Source of the DNA: an uncultured Sphingomonadaceae bacterium
Lineage (GTDB): Bacteria > Pseudomonadota > Alphaproteobacteria > Sphingomonadales > Sphingomonadaceae
DNA length: 64,000 bases
Assembly (NCBI GenBank): GCA_947489315.1
Contig: CANLCX010000003.1
Coordinates: 124,001-188,000 of the forward strand
Direction of reading: 5' to 3'
In this document: in pieces, positions 43,630-52,717 of the stretch
Layout of the letters: every line of letters begins with the position of its first letter
How positions within the stretch are numbered: position 1 is the stretch's first letter
Position numbers and translations under genes: made by a program
Notes under the pieces: model-generated
The model's input: the letters and a program-made list of their open reading frames with translations, nothing else
Told to the model about the DNA's origin: nothing
Database searches by the model: none

Positions 43630-45465
43630 TTAGATTTGGGTAGCTATCCAGTCATCAATCTTCTTTTCCAGCACCGTCATCGGCAGCGAGCCGGTATTGA
43701 GTACCTGATCATGAAATTCGCGTGGGTCGAATTTTTCGCCCAGGCTATCCTGCGCCTTTTTCTTAAGCCGCTGGATGGTCAATGCGCCAATTTTATAGGC
43801 CAATGCTTGCGACGGGATGGCGATGTAGCGTTCGACTTCAGCTGTCGCATCAGTCTCGCCCATGCTGCTATTGTCGAGCATATATTTGATCGCCTGTTCG
43901 CGAGTCCATTTTTTGCTGTGCAGGCCGGTATCAACCACTAGTCGCATCGCCCGGAGCATTTCGTCATCCAGATGGCCGAAACGCTGATAGGGGTCGTCAA
44001 ATAGCTCCATTGGGAAGCCGAGCTTCTCTGAATAAAGCGCCCAGCCTTCGACATAAGCGGTGTTACCGCCAAAGCGCATGAAATTGGGAAGCGCTTCATT
44101 TTCCTGTGCCAGTGAAATCTGAAAATGGTGACCTGGTGCGCCTTCATGCAGATAAAGCGTTGTCATGCCCGATGTGTTGCGGGAGGGCAGATCATAAGCG
44201 TTGAAATAAAACACTCCGGGACGCGAGCCATCGGGCGTTCCGCCTTGGTAGGAACCACCAGCCTGAAATTTTTCAATGGATTCATCATAGGGACGAATTT
44301 CGAGCGGAGATTTTGGTAGCACCTTGAACTGCGTGGAAATCACCTTGTCGACTTTTTTGCCGAGGTCATAATAGCCTTGGGTCAGGGCTTCGCGAGATTC
44401 CGGATGAAATTTCGAATCGGTCCGCAAATAGGTGAAGAATTCGGACAGGGTGCCTTCAAAGCCCACTTCATCCTTGATCGCTTCCATTTCGGTTTTGATC
44501 CGGGTGACTTCGCTAACGCCAAGATTATGAATATAATCGGCTTCCAAAGGCAGGGTGGTCGTGTTTTCGATCAGATGCTTATACATAACATCGCCGCCCT
44601 TCATGTAGGACAGGCCAACCCCTTCGCGGGCAACCGGTAGATATTCGTTTTTCAGAAAATCATGCATGGTCTGGTAGGACGCGAAGATTTTTGTCGTCAT
44701 CGCCTCATATTCTTTGGTTAAACGGGCTTTGTCAGCGTCGCTGAAGTCTTCAGGAAATGCCTGTGTCGGCGCCATGAACGGGCTGTTCTCAAGACCCAGA
44801 CCAATTTGTGTCGCGAGCTGTTCAATGACATTGCCAACGGTCAGCTTGGTTTCGACTACGCCGCTGTTCATACCCTGACGGAACCGGCCAACCGAGCGGT
44901 CAATCAGCGTGATAAACTCCGCATGGCGTTTCAGATTGTCTTCGTAATTTTTGACCGTTTTGAAAGGAGCCGCGCCCTTGCCCGATGCAAAGGTCGGGTA
45001 AAAAGTGTGAAAGCCACTAAAATGGTTGAGCGGGCGCACCACGGTTAGAGCCATAATCTCATCGGACATGCCTTTAATGGCTTGCTTCTTGTTCCGCATG
45101 AACACGTCATAGGCAATCTTGTCGGTCACGCTCAGCTTGCTGCGGTCGATAGCCATCAGGGCGGCGAGTTCGCTTTCCTCAGCAGCCAATTCGGCCGCGA
45201 AATATTCATCGCTGATATAGTCACCGAGACGGTCGGCATAGCGCTCGTCACCACGGAACAGGGCGCCAATCGGGTTGCGCTGCAGACTGTCCGCATCGCT
45301 TTTTGCGAAGAGTGCTTTCAACGTCGCGCTTTCGCTCTCCGCTGGCGCTGCGGCCTCTTCTTGAATAGCTGCGGTGCTGGTTACGGACAGGCTGTTGGCA
45401 TTGGCAGCCGAAGCGGTGGCCAGCAGGCTAACGCTGGCTAGCAGAGCGAGAGACTTGTTGATCAT
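43630..45465 (-). CDS. DUF885 exported protein (putative metallopeptidase-related)
   Basis: 611 residues with a signal peptide (MINKSLALLASVSLLATASAANA). The DUF885 domain spans the mature protein; the region SGMTTLYLHEGAPGHHFQ (about 445-462) has the H-E-x-x-x-H-H pattern that aligns with M32/M1-like zinc motifs in this family, with AYVEGWALYSEKLG as the distal Glu. HDVFMRNKKQAIKGM and VRPLNHFSGFHTFYPTFA are other typical stretches. Catalysis is suggested but not established for the family. Single gene; the 164-base gap downstream holds the hairpin described above. Probably periplasmic. Confidence 0.85.
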   Translation of the reverse strand: MINKSLALLASVSLLATASAANANSLSVTSTAAIQEEAAAPAESESATLKALFAKSDADSLQRNPIGALFRGDERYADRLGDYISDEYFAAELAAEESELAALMAIDRSKLSVTDKIAYDVFMRNKKQAIKGMSDEIMALTVVRPLNHFSGFHTFYPTFASGKGAAPFKTVKNYEDNLKRHAEFITLIDRSVGRFRQGMNSGVVETKLTVGNVIEQLATQIGLGLENSPFMAPTQAFPEDFSDADKARLTKEYEAMTTKIFASYQTMHDFLKNEYLPVAREGVGLSYMKGGDVMYKHLIENTTTLPLEADYIHNLGVSEVTRIKTEMEAIKDEVGFEGTLSEFFTYLRTDSKFHPESREALTQGYYDLGKKVDKVISTQFKVLPKSPLEIRPYDESIEKFQAGGSYQGGTPDGSRPGVFYFNAYDLPSRNTSGMTTLYLHEGAPGHHFQISLAQENEALPNFMRFGGNTAYVEGWALYSEKLGFPMELFDDPYQRFGHLDDEMLRAMRLVVDTGLHSKKWTREQAIKYMLDNSSMGETDATAEVERYIAIPSQALAYKIGALTIQRLKKKAQDSLGEKFDPREFHDQVLNTGSLPMTVLEKKIDDWIATQI

Positions 45466-45637
45466 GATGATTCCCTAATTTAAAAAGCTGTTATGCATGG
45501 CTAACACGGCTTGGTTTCACCTGCAACGATTGCTGATGTCGTTTGTCGAAGGGCATGTGTTGTTGGTCAGTGATTGCCAGCTGTCTGTTGCCGGGCATCT
45601 CCAGACTCATTCCGGATATTATTTTAATATCAGCGCC

Positions 45638-46336
45638 TTATTGCGCGGGGCGACCGTGCCAGCGATTGAGACGGAACCATTTGGTGATGATATATTTCGT
45701 GCCTTTGACAACCGGCGTGCCGGCATGAAGCGTGTTGAGATTGGGCCTGCCATCGAGACCCATATTGTTCCAGATGAGCAGCATGCCTTTGCGCGGTTCG
45801 ACCTGATATTCGAGTTGCGGGAACGCGGTTGCTCCACCTTCTTCCGGTTCATTGAGATAGGCCATGGCGGTCCAACTGCGCTGCCCGCCATTGGTTTCCT
45901 CATTCTTCCAATATTGTTCGGACTCGTGAAAGAAATCATGGTGATCCTTGAATTCCTGACCGACTTCATAGCGCTGTCCCTGCAGGACTTCGCTATGGTC
46001 GTTTTCCAGTCCCATCAGGTCAGAGATGGATTTTTCGATCCGCTGAATATCCGGATCATCTATCTTGACATTGCAGCTGTAGCTGGTCCGAAAATCTGTA
46101 GATTTTTTTGTCTCGTACACACTTGATGGCGTTGAATCGGCATCGATCATATTGATCAGCAAGGTGCAATCGGCATCGGACAGGAAATTCTGGTGCACAA
46201 ATAGCTGCGCATGCGGGCTTTCTAGCCATTGCACCTGGGGATGAGCATTGAGCGTATCGGTGACCCGCCGGCTCAGCTCGACCATCCGTTTGGGGCTATT
46301 ATATTTTGTCGCTTTGGTTTTGGTGGCTGTCGTCAT
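45638..46336 (-). CDS. 2OG-Fe(II) oxygenase, prolyl 4-hydroxylase type
   Basis: 232 residues, cytoplasmic. Iron ligands are His132 and Asp134 (DHHDFFH), with His204 (TLHAGTPV); 2-oxoglutarate is bound by Lys214 (KGTKYIITKWF). The first strand region FLSDADCTLLINMID and RTSYSCNVK match the P4H alpha-subunit fold. Start at 46336 has GAGGTG at good distance. Bacterial members hydroxylate prolines in proteins such as EF-Tu, or others unknown. The plus-strand reading of the same region is a shadow. It ends 172 bases from DUF885, and its start faces the amidohydrolase gene (8-base gap, same strand), so those two are probably one operon. Confidence 0.92.
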   Translation of the reverse strand: MTTATKTKATKYNSPKRMVELSRRVTDTLNAHPQVQWLESPHAQLFVHQNFLSDADCTLLINMIDADSTPSSVYETKKSTDFRTSYSCNVKIDDPDIQRIEKSISDLMGLENDHSEVLQGQRYEVGQEFKDHHDFFHESEQYWKNEETNGGQRSWTAMAYLNEPEEGGATAFPQLEYQVEPRKGMLLIWNNMGLDGRPNLNTLHAGTPVVKGTKYIITKWFRLNRWHGRPAQ

Positions 46337-46344
46337 GGCGCACC

Positions 46345-47640
46345 TCAGTCAATCACGCGGCCGCGGATCATCACCCAGTCGATATTCTCCAGTACCGTGA
46401 CATCTTCGAGCGGATTACCATCAAAGGCAATGAGATCAGCAGAATAGCCATTGGCAATGCGGCCAATCTGGCCTTCCATGCCGAGGACTTCAGCGGCGAG
46501 GGTGGTGGCACTGGCCACCGCTTCGCGCGCCGTCAGGCCATGGCTGACCATCAGTGCAAATTCTTCTGCATTGCGGCCATGACCGAACACACCGGCATCG
46601 GTGCCAAAGGCGACGGGTACGCCCATTTTTTTGGCCATGGTGACGGCTTTGCCAACGCTACCCAATGTTTCGCGGATCTTGTTTTCCACCACCGGGGTGT
46701 AGATGCCTTTGCCGAGGCCTTCACTCACCCCTTGAAACGCCATGAGGGTCGGAACCAGCGCAGAGCCACTGGCCTTCATTGCTTTGAGCGCGGCCTCATC
46801 GGCAAAAGTGCCATGGTCAATCGTGTCGATACCCGCGCGTGCTGCCGCTTCGATTCCGCGCGCTCCGTGCGCATGGGCCATGACTTTCAGGCCGAGCGAA
46901 TGGGCGGTATCGGCAATGGACGTCATTTCTGCATCGGTAAAATGCGCTTCGAGACCGCGGCCTTGTTGGGAGAGCACGCCACCCGTGGCGGTAATCTTGA
47001 TAATGTCAGAGCCTGCGCGTGACGCTTTGCGTACCTTCTCGGCACATTCAGTAGCACCGGTGCAGCTATAGCCGCTGGCCAGCGCATCGTTAATATCTTC
47101 CTTGAAGCCGGTCGTATCACCATGGCCGCCGACAATAGCGAGCGCCGGGCCGGCGGCAATGATGCGCGGCCCGGGGATCAAGCCCTCCGCAGTGCCTTTG
47201 CGCAGCGAAAAGGCCGAATATTGCGAAGAGCCCGCTTCGCGTACGGTAGTGAAGCCGGCTTTAGCGGTTAGCAATGCGTTCTTCGCACCGACGACGACAC
47301 CCCATTCGGTTGGTTCAGTGGCCTGTTTCCAAAAGTCTCCGCCGGGATCGCCGGTGAGATGCACGTGCAGGTCGATGAGACCGGGCATGACGGTCTTGTC
47401 AGACATATCCACAATCGTGACATGATCTTCAGGAGCAGAAGGTACTACAGACCCTTGATTTATATCGATAATTCTCCCGCCGCTGACCGTGATCGTTGCC
47501 GGACCGGAAGCCCCTTTGGCGGGATCAGCGATAAGATTGCCGACTGTAATGATGGTGACGGGGGCCATCGGCTTTTCATCCGCCGCCGAAATCGGGGTTG
47601 CGAAGCCCAAAGCTGCAATTGCAATCAGATGCCGGATCAT
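46345..47640 (-). CDS. Exported amidohydrolase (imidazolonepropionase/prolidase-like)
   Basis: 431 residues; signal peptide MIRHLIAIAALGFATPISA. The metal-dependent hydrolase core shows VMPGLIDLHVHLTGDPGG (His-x-His, about 84-101), DIIKITATGGVLSQQGRG (about 208-225, carboxylated Lys in KITATG), KVMAHAHGARGIEAA (His), GIDTIDHGTFAD (His) and FGTDAGVFGHGRNAEE (final Asp). This is the group annotated as Xaa-Pro dipeptidase or imidazolonepropionase-like. It lies upstream of the prolyl hydroxylase gene on the same strand. A role in prolyl or N-acyl amino-acid turnover is inference from the family and from the neighbour. Confidence 0.9.
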   Translation of the reverse strand: MIRHLIAIAALGFATPISAADEKPMAPVTIITVGNLIADPAKGASGPATITVSGGRIIDINQGSVVPSAPEDHVTIVDMSDKTVMPGLIDLHVHLTGDPGGDFWKQATEPTEWGVVVGAKNALLTAKAGFTTVREAGSSQYSAFSLRKGTAEGLIPGPRIIAAGPALAIVGGHGDTTGFKEDINDALASGYSCTGATECAEKVRKASRAGSDIIKITATGGVLSQQGRGLEAHFTDAEMTSIADTAHSLGLKVMAHAHGARGIEAAARAGIDTIDHGTFADEAALKAMKASGSALVPTLMAFQGVSEGLGKGIYTPVVENKIRETLGSVGKAVTMAKKMGVPVAFGTDAGVFGHGRNAEEFALMVSHGLTAREAVASATTLAAEVLGMEGQIGRIANGYSADLIAFDGNPLEDVTVLENIDWVMIRGRVID

Positions 47641-47779
47641 ATCTCACTCTTTCCCGTTAGGTCTTTTGACCTGTGTGCGACGGGCGGCAGATGGTTTCAA
47701 GAGATAATATAGATCAAGGCCCGCAATCATTGCTGATTACGGGCCTCACCTAAGGAAATTGGTTTCCGTTTGATCTGAC

Positions 47780-48928
47780 TTAATAGAAAAAGTCGTAGAT
47801 CACATCGACCACGCGGCCATCATATGTGTCGATCAACAGAACGTCGTCATAATAACGGATCCACCGGTAGCCCCCATAAGCGGGTGGCAAGCGATAGCGC
47901 CATGGGTCGTTTATCCAGTAGCGCGATCCGTAGAAAGACGATCCGAGATAGATACCGATATTCCAGCGGCGGTAGCTATGGTTCCGATAGGGCGAATAAT
48001 AGCGGCCCGGGCGATAATAGTGGCGGTTGGCTTTGCGATAGTTGCGCCAGTTATAGCGCCGGTCGTTGCGCCAGCTGCGATTCCATTTTTTATAGCCGCG
48101 GCGACCGTCGCGATAGCTGTACTTGCGCCCATCACGATAGCGACGGTCAATGCGGCCATCACGGTTGCGGTCTACCCGCCGGTCCACACGTCCATTATTG
48201 TTGCGGTCAAACCGGCGATCAATACGTCCGTCGCGATTGCGATCCCAGCGACGGTCTACCCGGCCGTCCCGATTACGGTCACCGCGGGCATTGGCACGGC
48301 GATTTTCCCTATAACGACGGTCGATCTTACCATCGCGGTTGCGATCTACCCTGCGGTCGACGCGACCATTATTGTTGCGGTCGAACCGACGATCAATCCG
48401 GCCGTCCCGGTTGCGATCAAAACGGCGGTCTACACGGCCGTCTCTGTTGCGATCACCGCGGGCGTTCGCACGGCGGTCTGAACGGCGCTCGCCGCGCTGG
48501 GCCACATCGCGGCGGGCTTGCCGGTTGGAACGACCCACATCAGCACGGCTGCGCGCAACGTTGCGGTTCGCATTGCCATTTTGCTGGCGATTGGCGCGAC
48601 GCTGTTGCCGCTGCTCGGCGCGGTCGCCTTCGGTTAGCACATTGGCGCGCCCGCGATTGTTGCGGTTTTCGGATCGCGTAGCCCGTCGGGCGTCACGATT
48701 GTCGTTGCTGCGATTACCCCGCCGCGCATCACGATTGCCAGAACCGCGATTGCCGCGATTGGCACGGCGTTCGCCGCGACCATCGCGTTGCAGGGCAACC
48801 TTGCCGGTCAGGTCCGCGGTGATCGCGGTGCCGGTCTTGTTCAAATTTGGGGCTATGTCTGCGGCCGACGCCGTCGCGGGCGTCAACATGGTGGCCGCCA
48901 TCAGGCCGGTGATAAAAAATAGTCGCAT
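47780..48928 (-). CDS. Exported Arg-rich protein with EF-hand-like repeats and RcnB-like end
   Basis: 382 residues. Signal peptide MRLFFITGLMAATMLTPATASA. Residues 50-158 are Arg/Asn-rich, low complexity. Residues 159-264 hold eight 12-residue units of the form D-R-N-R-D-G-R-(I/V)-D-R-R-(F/V/Y/W), in two near-identical blocks of four (153-210 and 211-268). Positions 1, 3, 5, 6, 8 and 9 fit EF-hand/dockerin calcium loops, but position 12 is not acidic. Residues 265-345 are Tyr/Arg/Trp-rich (RYNWRNYRKANRHYYRPGRY), and the end (YYDDVLLIDTYDGRVVDVIYDFFY, core DDVLLIDTYDGRVVDVI) matches the RcnB/periplasmic-family tail. Strongly basic and probably binds anionic ligands or metals; function not known. 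Confidence 0.8.
   Translation of the reverse strand: MRLFFITGLMAATMLTPATASAADIAPNLNKTGTAITADLTGKVALQRDGRGERRANRGNRGSGNRDARRGNRSNDNRDARRATRSENRNNRGRANVLTEGDRAEQRQQRRANRQQNGNANRNVARSRADVGRSNRQARRDVAQRGERRSDRRANARGDRNRDGRVDRRFDRNRDGRIDRRFDRNNNGRVDRRVDRNRDGKIDRRYRENRRANARGDRNRDGRVDRRWDRNRDGRIDRRFDRNNNGRVDRRVDRNRDGRIDRRYRDGRKYSYRDGRRGYKKWNRSWRNDRRYNWRNYRKANRHYYRPGRYYSPYRNHSYRRWNIGIYLGSSFYGSRYWINDPWRYRLPPAYGGYRWIRYYDDVLLIDTYDGRVVDVIYDFFY
48125..48472. repeat. Tandem 174-bp duplication within the Arg-rich gene
   Basis: Two 174-bp copies, 48299-48472 and 48125-48298, encode 58 residues each and differ at only a few codons (for example DRRF against DRRW, DGKID against DGRID). Each copy contains four 36-bp units, so the structure is nested: 36-bp units inside 174-bp blocks. 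Such arrays expand and contract by slippage. Confidence 0.85.
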
Positions 48929-49077
48929 AGGTCTACTCCATAACTATGCGACTCTGTTTGCCGCATCTATGGAACAAGTCATAGCTTGTTAACCCTGTCA
49001 GTCTCCTGAATTGAGCTGTAATGTTCAGGAAAGAATCGATTTATATGAACAAAAAATCAGGCGATTGCTACGTAAAA

Positions 49078-50430
49078 CTACGCATTTTCGTCCTTTTCGA
49101 GCCACTCTTCGAGCCATTTAATGGTATATTCGCCGGACTGAAAACCTTCATCATAAACCAGCTTCTGGTGCAGCGGGATGGTCGTTTCCACGCCTTCAAT
49201 GACAAATTCATCCAGTGCGCGGGCCAGCCGCATCATGCATCCGTCGCGAGTCCGTCCATAAACAATCAGCTTGGCAATCATGCTGTCATAATAAGGCGGG
49301 ATCGAATATCCGGCGTAAAGCCCGCTATCGACGCGGACATGCATGCCCCCGGGAGCATGATAGCTCACCACCTTGCCCGGTGATGGCGCGAAGGTTTTGG
49401 GATTTTCTGCATTGATCCGGCATTCAATCGCATGGCCTTTAAATTCCAGCTCTTCCTGCGTGACAGAAAGATCGCGGCCATCGGCAATGCGGATTTGTTC
49501 ACGGACCAAGTCAAAACCAGTGATCATTTCGGTCACCGGATGCTCGACCTGCAAACGCGTATTCATTTCGATGAAATAAAACTCGTCATTTTCGTAGAGA
49601 AATTCGATCGTGCCTGCGCCGCGATAGCTCATGCCCTTCATCGCATCGACACAGACCTTGCCCATGCGTTCGCGCTGTTCGGCGCTGATCACGGGTGAGG
49701 GTGCTTCTTCAAGCACTTTCTGGTGACGGCGCTGCAAAGAACAATCGCGCTCGCCTAAATGGATCGCATTACCACGCCCATCGCCAAAGACCTGAAATTC
49801 AATATGACGCGGATCGCCGAGATATTTTTCGATATAGACAGTCGCATCGCCGAAAGCCGCTTTGGCTTCGGTACCAGCCTGCTTCATCTGGGTTTCCAGC
49901 TCGGTCTCACTGTTGACGACCTTCATGCCGCGTCCGCCGCCGCCTGAGGCTGCCTTGATGATCACCGGATAGCCGACGTCGGCCGCAACCTGCTTGGCTT
50001 CTTCGATCTCGCTTACGGCTCCGTCAGAGCCCGGGACCAAAGGAATGCCAAGTTCGCCAGCGGTCTTTTTGGCCGCAACCTTGTCGCCCATGACCTTGAT
50101 ATGTTCGGGCTTGGGGCCAATCCATTTAATGCCGTGCGCTTCAACGACTTCGGCAAAATGCGCATTTTCGGACAGGAAGCCATAGCCAGGGTGGATCGCA
50201 TCTGCGCCGCTGATTTCCGCTGCAGAAATAATTGCAGGAATGCTGAGATAGCTGTCGGTGGCTGAGGGCGGGCCGATACAAATGGCTTCATGCGCGAGCC
50301 GAACGTGCATCGCGTCTTCATCGGCAGTGCTGTGTACGGCAACCGTATCGATGCCCAGCTCCCTTGCGGCGCGCAAGATGCGGAGCGCGATTTCGCCGCG
50401 ATTGGCGATCAGGATTTTGTTGATGGTCAT
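49078..50430 (-). CDS. accC: Acetyl-CoA carboxylase, biotin carboxylase subunit
   Basis: 450 residues, standard AccC length. Carboxylates BCCP-biotin using ATP and bicarbonate. N-terminal [22 protein letters not shown]-grasp glycine loop [15 protein letters not shown] (about 158-172), [20 protein letters not shown] (core, about 210-229), [16 protein letters not shown] (about 284-299, metal-binding Glu and Asn), and C-terminal [19 protein letters not shown]. Last gene of aroQ-accB-accC on the minus strand; 14 bases after accB. No oddities. Confidence 0.97.
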   Translation of the reverse strand: MTINKILIANRGEIALRILRAARELGIDTVAVHSTADEDAMHVRLAHEAICIGPPSATDSYLSIPAIISAAEISGADAIHPGYGFLSENAHFAEVVEAHGIKWIGPKPEHIKVMGDKVAAKKTAGELGIPLVPGSDGAVSEIEEAKQVAADVGYPVIIKAASGGGGRGMKVVNSETELETQMKQAGTEAKAAFGDATVYIEKYLGDPRHIEFQVFGDGRGNAIHLGERDCSLQRRHQKVLEEAPSPVISAEQRERMGKVCVDAMKGMSYRGAGTIEFLYENDEFYFIEMNTRLQVEHPVTEMITGFDLVREQIRIADGRDLSVTQEELEFKGHAIECRINAENPKTFAPSPGKVVSYHAPGGMHVRVDSGLYAGYSIPPYYDSMIAKLIVYGRTRDGCMMRLARALDEFVIEGVETTIPLHQKLVYDEGFQSGEYTIKWLEEWLEKDENA

Positions 50431-50444
50431 GCGCCGGGCCTCAT

Positions 50445-50924
50445 CTACGCAATCACGACAAGTGGCTGAGCAAATTCAACCGGCTGGCCGTTTTCGACCA
50501 ATATCGCTTTGACCGTGCCTGCGCTTTCAGCGGTTATCGGGTTCATCACCTTCATTGCTTCGATGATCAAAACTGTATCACCCACGGCGACTTTGTCGCC
50601 CACGCTGACAAAATTAGCGGCCTCAGGATCCGCTGCCAGATAAGCGGTGCCAACCATCGGAGATTTCTGTGCGGCAGCATGATCATCAGCCGGCGCTGCT
50701 TCTATAACGGGAGCGCTTGCCGCGGCTGGTAAGGGTGCTGGCGCAGCTACAGCGTGAACCGGGGCGGCCACTGCGCCACCGCCGCCACGAGATACGCGGA
50801 TCTTGCGGTCGCCATCTTCGACTTCAATCTCGCTGAGACCCGCATCATCCAATATTCCGGCAAGTTCGCGAACGATATCAATATCGACATTCATGCTGCC
50901 ATCAGTTTCTTTTTTTGCGGCCAT
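50445..50924 (-). CDS. accB: Acetyl-CoA carboxylase biotin carboxyl carrier protein
   Basis: 159 residues. N-terminal helix ([20 protein letters not shown]) and the Ala/Pro-rich linker (about 50-85) lead to the biotinyl domain, whose lysine is Lys125 in [31 protein letters not shown] (core [17 protein letters not shown]) begins the domain. Operates with AccC and AccAD (not in the window). The ATG at 50922-50924 is followed by a Lys/Glu-rich start ([11 protein letters not shown]), leaving a possible later start at Met11. Confidence 0.97.
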   Translation of the reverse strand: MAAKKETDGSMNVDIDIVRELAGILDDAGLSEIEVEDGDRKIRVSRGGGGAVAAPVHAVAAPAPLPAAASAPVIEAAPADDHAAAQKSPMVGTAYLAADPEAANFVSVGDKVAVGDTVLIIEAMKVMNPITAESAGTVKAILVENGQPVEFAQPLVVIA

Positions 50925-50968
50925 AACCGATTCCTATGCTGAAATTAAAATTTGCCTAAAATTTTGCA

Positions 50969-51436
50969 CTATAACTTTTGGGTGGCGTCGAGCGCCATTT
51001 GATAACCCAGAGCACCAAAGCCGCAAATGGTTCCTTTTGCAACCGGTGCGATCAAACTCTTGTGGCGAAATATTTCGCGTGCGGCTGGATTGGAGATATG
51101 CACCTCGATCACCGGAACGTCTATCGCCTTGATCGCGTCGTGTAGCGCGATGGACGTGTGGGTAAGCGCGCCGGCATTCAGGATCACAGCTTGCGCTTCC
51201 TCTGCAGCGGCTTCGTGCAGCCAATCGACCAGATGACCTTCATGATTGCTCTGGCGGATATCAACCTCAAGGTTCAGTTCATGCGCCTGATCTTCCAAGC
51301 GTCCGGCAATATCATCCAGCGTATCGGAACCATAAATATCCGGTTCCCGCATCCCCAGCAAATTAAGGTTGGGGCCGTTCAGGACAAAGACTGTCTTTTT
51401 TGAGCTTGTTCCTTCTGGCAATATAATGTCCCCCAT
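50969..51436 (-). CDS. aroQ: Type II 3-dehydroquinate dehydratase
   Basis: 155 residues, third step of the shikimate pathway. Type II signature: VFVLNGPNLNLLGMREPDIYG (core NGPNLNLLGMREPDIYG, catalytic Tyr), QSNHEGHLVDWLHEA, LNAGALTHTSIALHDAI, VIEVHISNPAAREIFRHKS (catalytic His) and GTICGFGALGY. Its order with accB and accC is the common proteobacterial operon. The N-terminal MGDIILPEGTSSKK extends past the usual start; the ribosome site is weak. Divergent from thiSG (82 bases). Confidence 0.95.
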   Translation of the reverse strand: MGDIILPEGTSSKKTVFVLNGPNLNLLGMREPDIYGSDTLDDIAGRLEDQAHELNLEVDIRQSNHEGHLVDWLHEAAAEEAQAVILNAGALTHTSIALHDAIKAIDVPVIEVHISNPAAREIFRHKSLIAPVAKGTICGFGALGYQMALDATQKL

Positions 51437-51518
51437 ATTGTGCTTTTGGTTGCGGCACTGCTTAGCTGTTTATATGGCCTCTTTATAGGGCTCGATTCCG
51501 AAAAGCGAGATCAAACAG

Positions 51519-52532
51519 ATGGAAACGTTGGTAATGCCGGAAATTTCAATTCAGCTAAATGGTGATAGCAAAAATATAGCGAGCGGGATGACCGTGGCCG
51601 ATCTGGTCCGCACGCTTGATCTGGAGCCCGAGAAGGTTGCGGTGGAACGCAACCGAGAAATCGTGACCCGCTCGACCTTGGCAGATGTCATGGTGGAAGA
51701 GGGCGACCAGCTGGAAATCGTGCATTTCGTTGGTGGCGGTGATCATGCAAGCGGTGTCGCCGCTGATGACGGCTGGAGCGTGGCGGGTCAAAATTTCAAA
51801 TCACGCCTGATTGTCGGTACCGGCAAATATAAGGATTTTGAAGAAAATGCGGCAGCCGTTGCAGCGGCGGGAGCAGAGATTGTAACCGTGGCGGTGCGGC
51901 GCGTAAATGTCATGGATCGCAATCAGCCGATGTTGACGGACTTTATCGATCCCAAGAAAGTCACCTATTTGCCTAATACGGCGGGCTGCTTTAATGCTGA
52001 TGATGCTATCCGGACTTTGCGGCTGGCGCGCGAAGCGGGCGGTTGGGATCTGGTGAAGCTCGAAGTGCTGGGCGAAGCGAAGACGCTCTATCCCAATATG
52101 CGGGAAACTTTGGAGGCAACCGAAGTGCTCGCCAAAGAAGGCTTCAAGCCGATGGTCTATTGCGTCGATGATCCGATAGCCGCGAAACAGCTCGAGGATG
52201 CAGGCGCGGTTGCGATCATGCCCTTGGGCGCGCCGATTGGTTCGGGGCTCGGCATTCAAAACCGTGTCACTATCCGTTTGATTGTCGAAGGGGCCAGCGT
52301 TCCAGTACTGGTCGACGCCGGTGTGGGTACGGCCAGCGATGCCGCGGTGGCGATGGAGCTGGGTTGTGATGGCGTATTGATGAATACGGCGATTGCCGAG
52401 GCTAAGCAGCCAGTGCGCATGGCTCGCGCTATGAAGCTTGCGGTGGAAGCTGGTCGGGAAGCTTATTTGTCCGGCCGGATGGGACGGCGGATGTATGCAG
52501 ACCCCTCGAGTCCCCTTTCTGGGCTGATTTAA
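51519..52532 (+). CDS. thiG: ThiS-ThiG fusion: sulfur carrier plus thiazole synthase
   Basis: 337 residues, two fused proteins. Residues 8-74 are ThiS ([20 protein letters not shown]) ending VHFVGGG (Gly72-74). Residues about 84-337 are Thi[37 protein letters not shown] (Schiff-base Lys region), [30 protein letters not shown] (core [14 protein letters not shown]) and [23 protein letters not shown]. ThiS normally needs a free C-terminal Gly-Gly for thiocarboxylation, so the fusion must be cut or work differently. The fused form is known in proteobacteria. ATG 51519 or ATG 51534 could start it. Divergent from aroQ; no TPP riboswitch recognised upstream. Confidence 0.94.
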   Translation: METLVMPEISIQLNGDSKNIASGMTVADLVRTLDLEPEKVAVERNREIVTRSTLADVMVEEGDQLEIVHFVGGGDHASGVAADDGWSVAGQNFKSRLIVGTGKYKDFEENAAAVAAAGAEIVTVAVRRVNVMDRNQPMLTDFIDPKKVTYLPNTAGCFNADDAIRTLRLAREAGGWDLVKLEVLGEAKTLYPNMRETLEATEVLAKEGFKPMVYCVDDPIAAKQLEDAGAVAIMPLGAPIGSGLGIQNRVTIRLIVEGASVPVLVDAGVGTASDAAVAMELGCDGVLMNTAIAEAKQPVRMARAMKLAVEAGREAYLSGRMGRRMYADPSSPLSGLI

Positions 52533-52605
52533 CCTCATAATACACCGTGATTCGGTGTCATCTGTAACTAACTGAATAGTAACAATAGTTACATAGTTTT
52601 ACTTT

Positions 52606-52635
52606 GATCGACGTCCCATGGTCGTTGGTCGAAGC
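52606..52635 (+). promoter_or_regulatory. Candidate LytTR box upstream of the UrcA gene
   Basis: GATCGACGT (52606-52614), 12 bases, GGTCGAAGC (52627-52635): two related 9-mers 21 bases apart, the arrangement used by LytTR regulators. On the other strand GTTCGATAAAC (52664-52674) and GGTCGGTGAAC (52644-52654) repeat a similar word 20 bases apart, with another GGTCGGTGA at 52684-52692. These surround the likely promoter of the UrcA gene. The regulator at 53497 is the obvious candidate. Confidence 0.45.
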
Positions 52636-52717
52636 TTTTTGCTGTTCACCGACCAAAATGGCTGTTTATCGAACATCGGATGCTCACCGACCGACCTTCC
52701 CGTATCTAAATATGCGA

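Noticed and set aside
45497-46126. Long plus-strand ORF (209 residues)
   Set aside because: It is the antisense shadow of the prolyl hydroxylase and DUF885 region, with poor protein composition.
47824-48992. Long plus-strand ORFs rich in Val/Ala/Pro or Arg opposite the Arg-rich gene
   Set aside because: The repeats keep all frames open; the minus strand has signal peptide, repeats and RcnB-like end, so the plus-strand ORFs are shadows.
52542-52558. ACACCG/CGGTGT hairpin after thiSG
   Set aside because: Six base pairs, no T-run; could be a weak terminator but not supportable.
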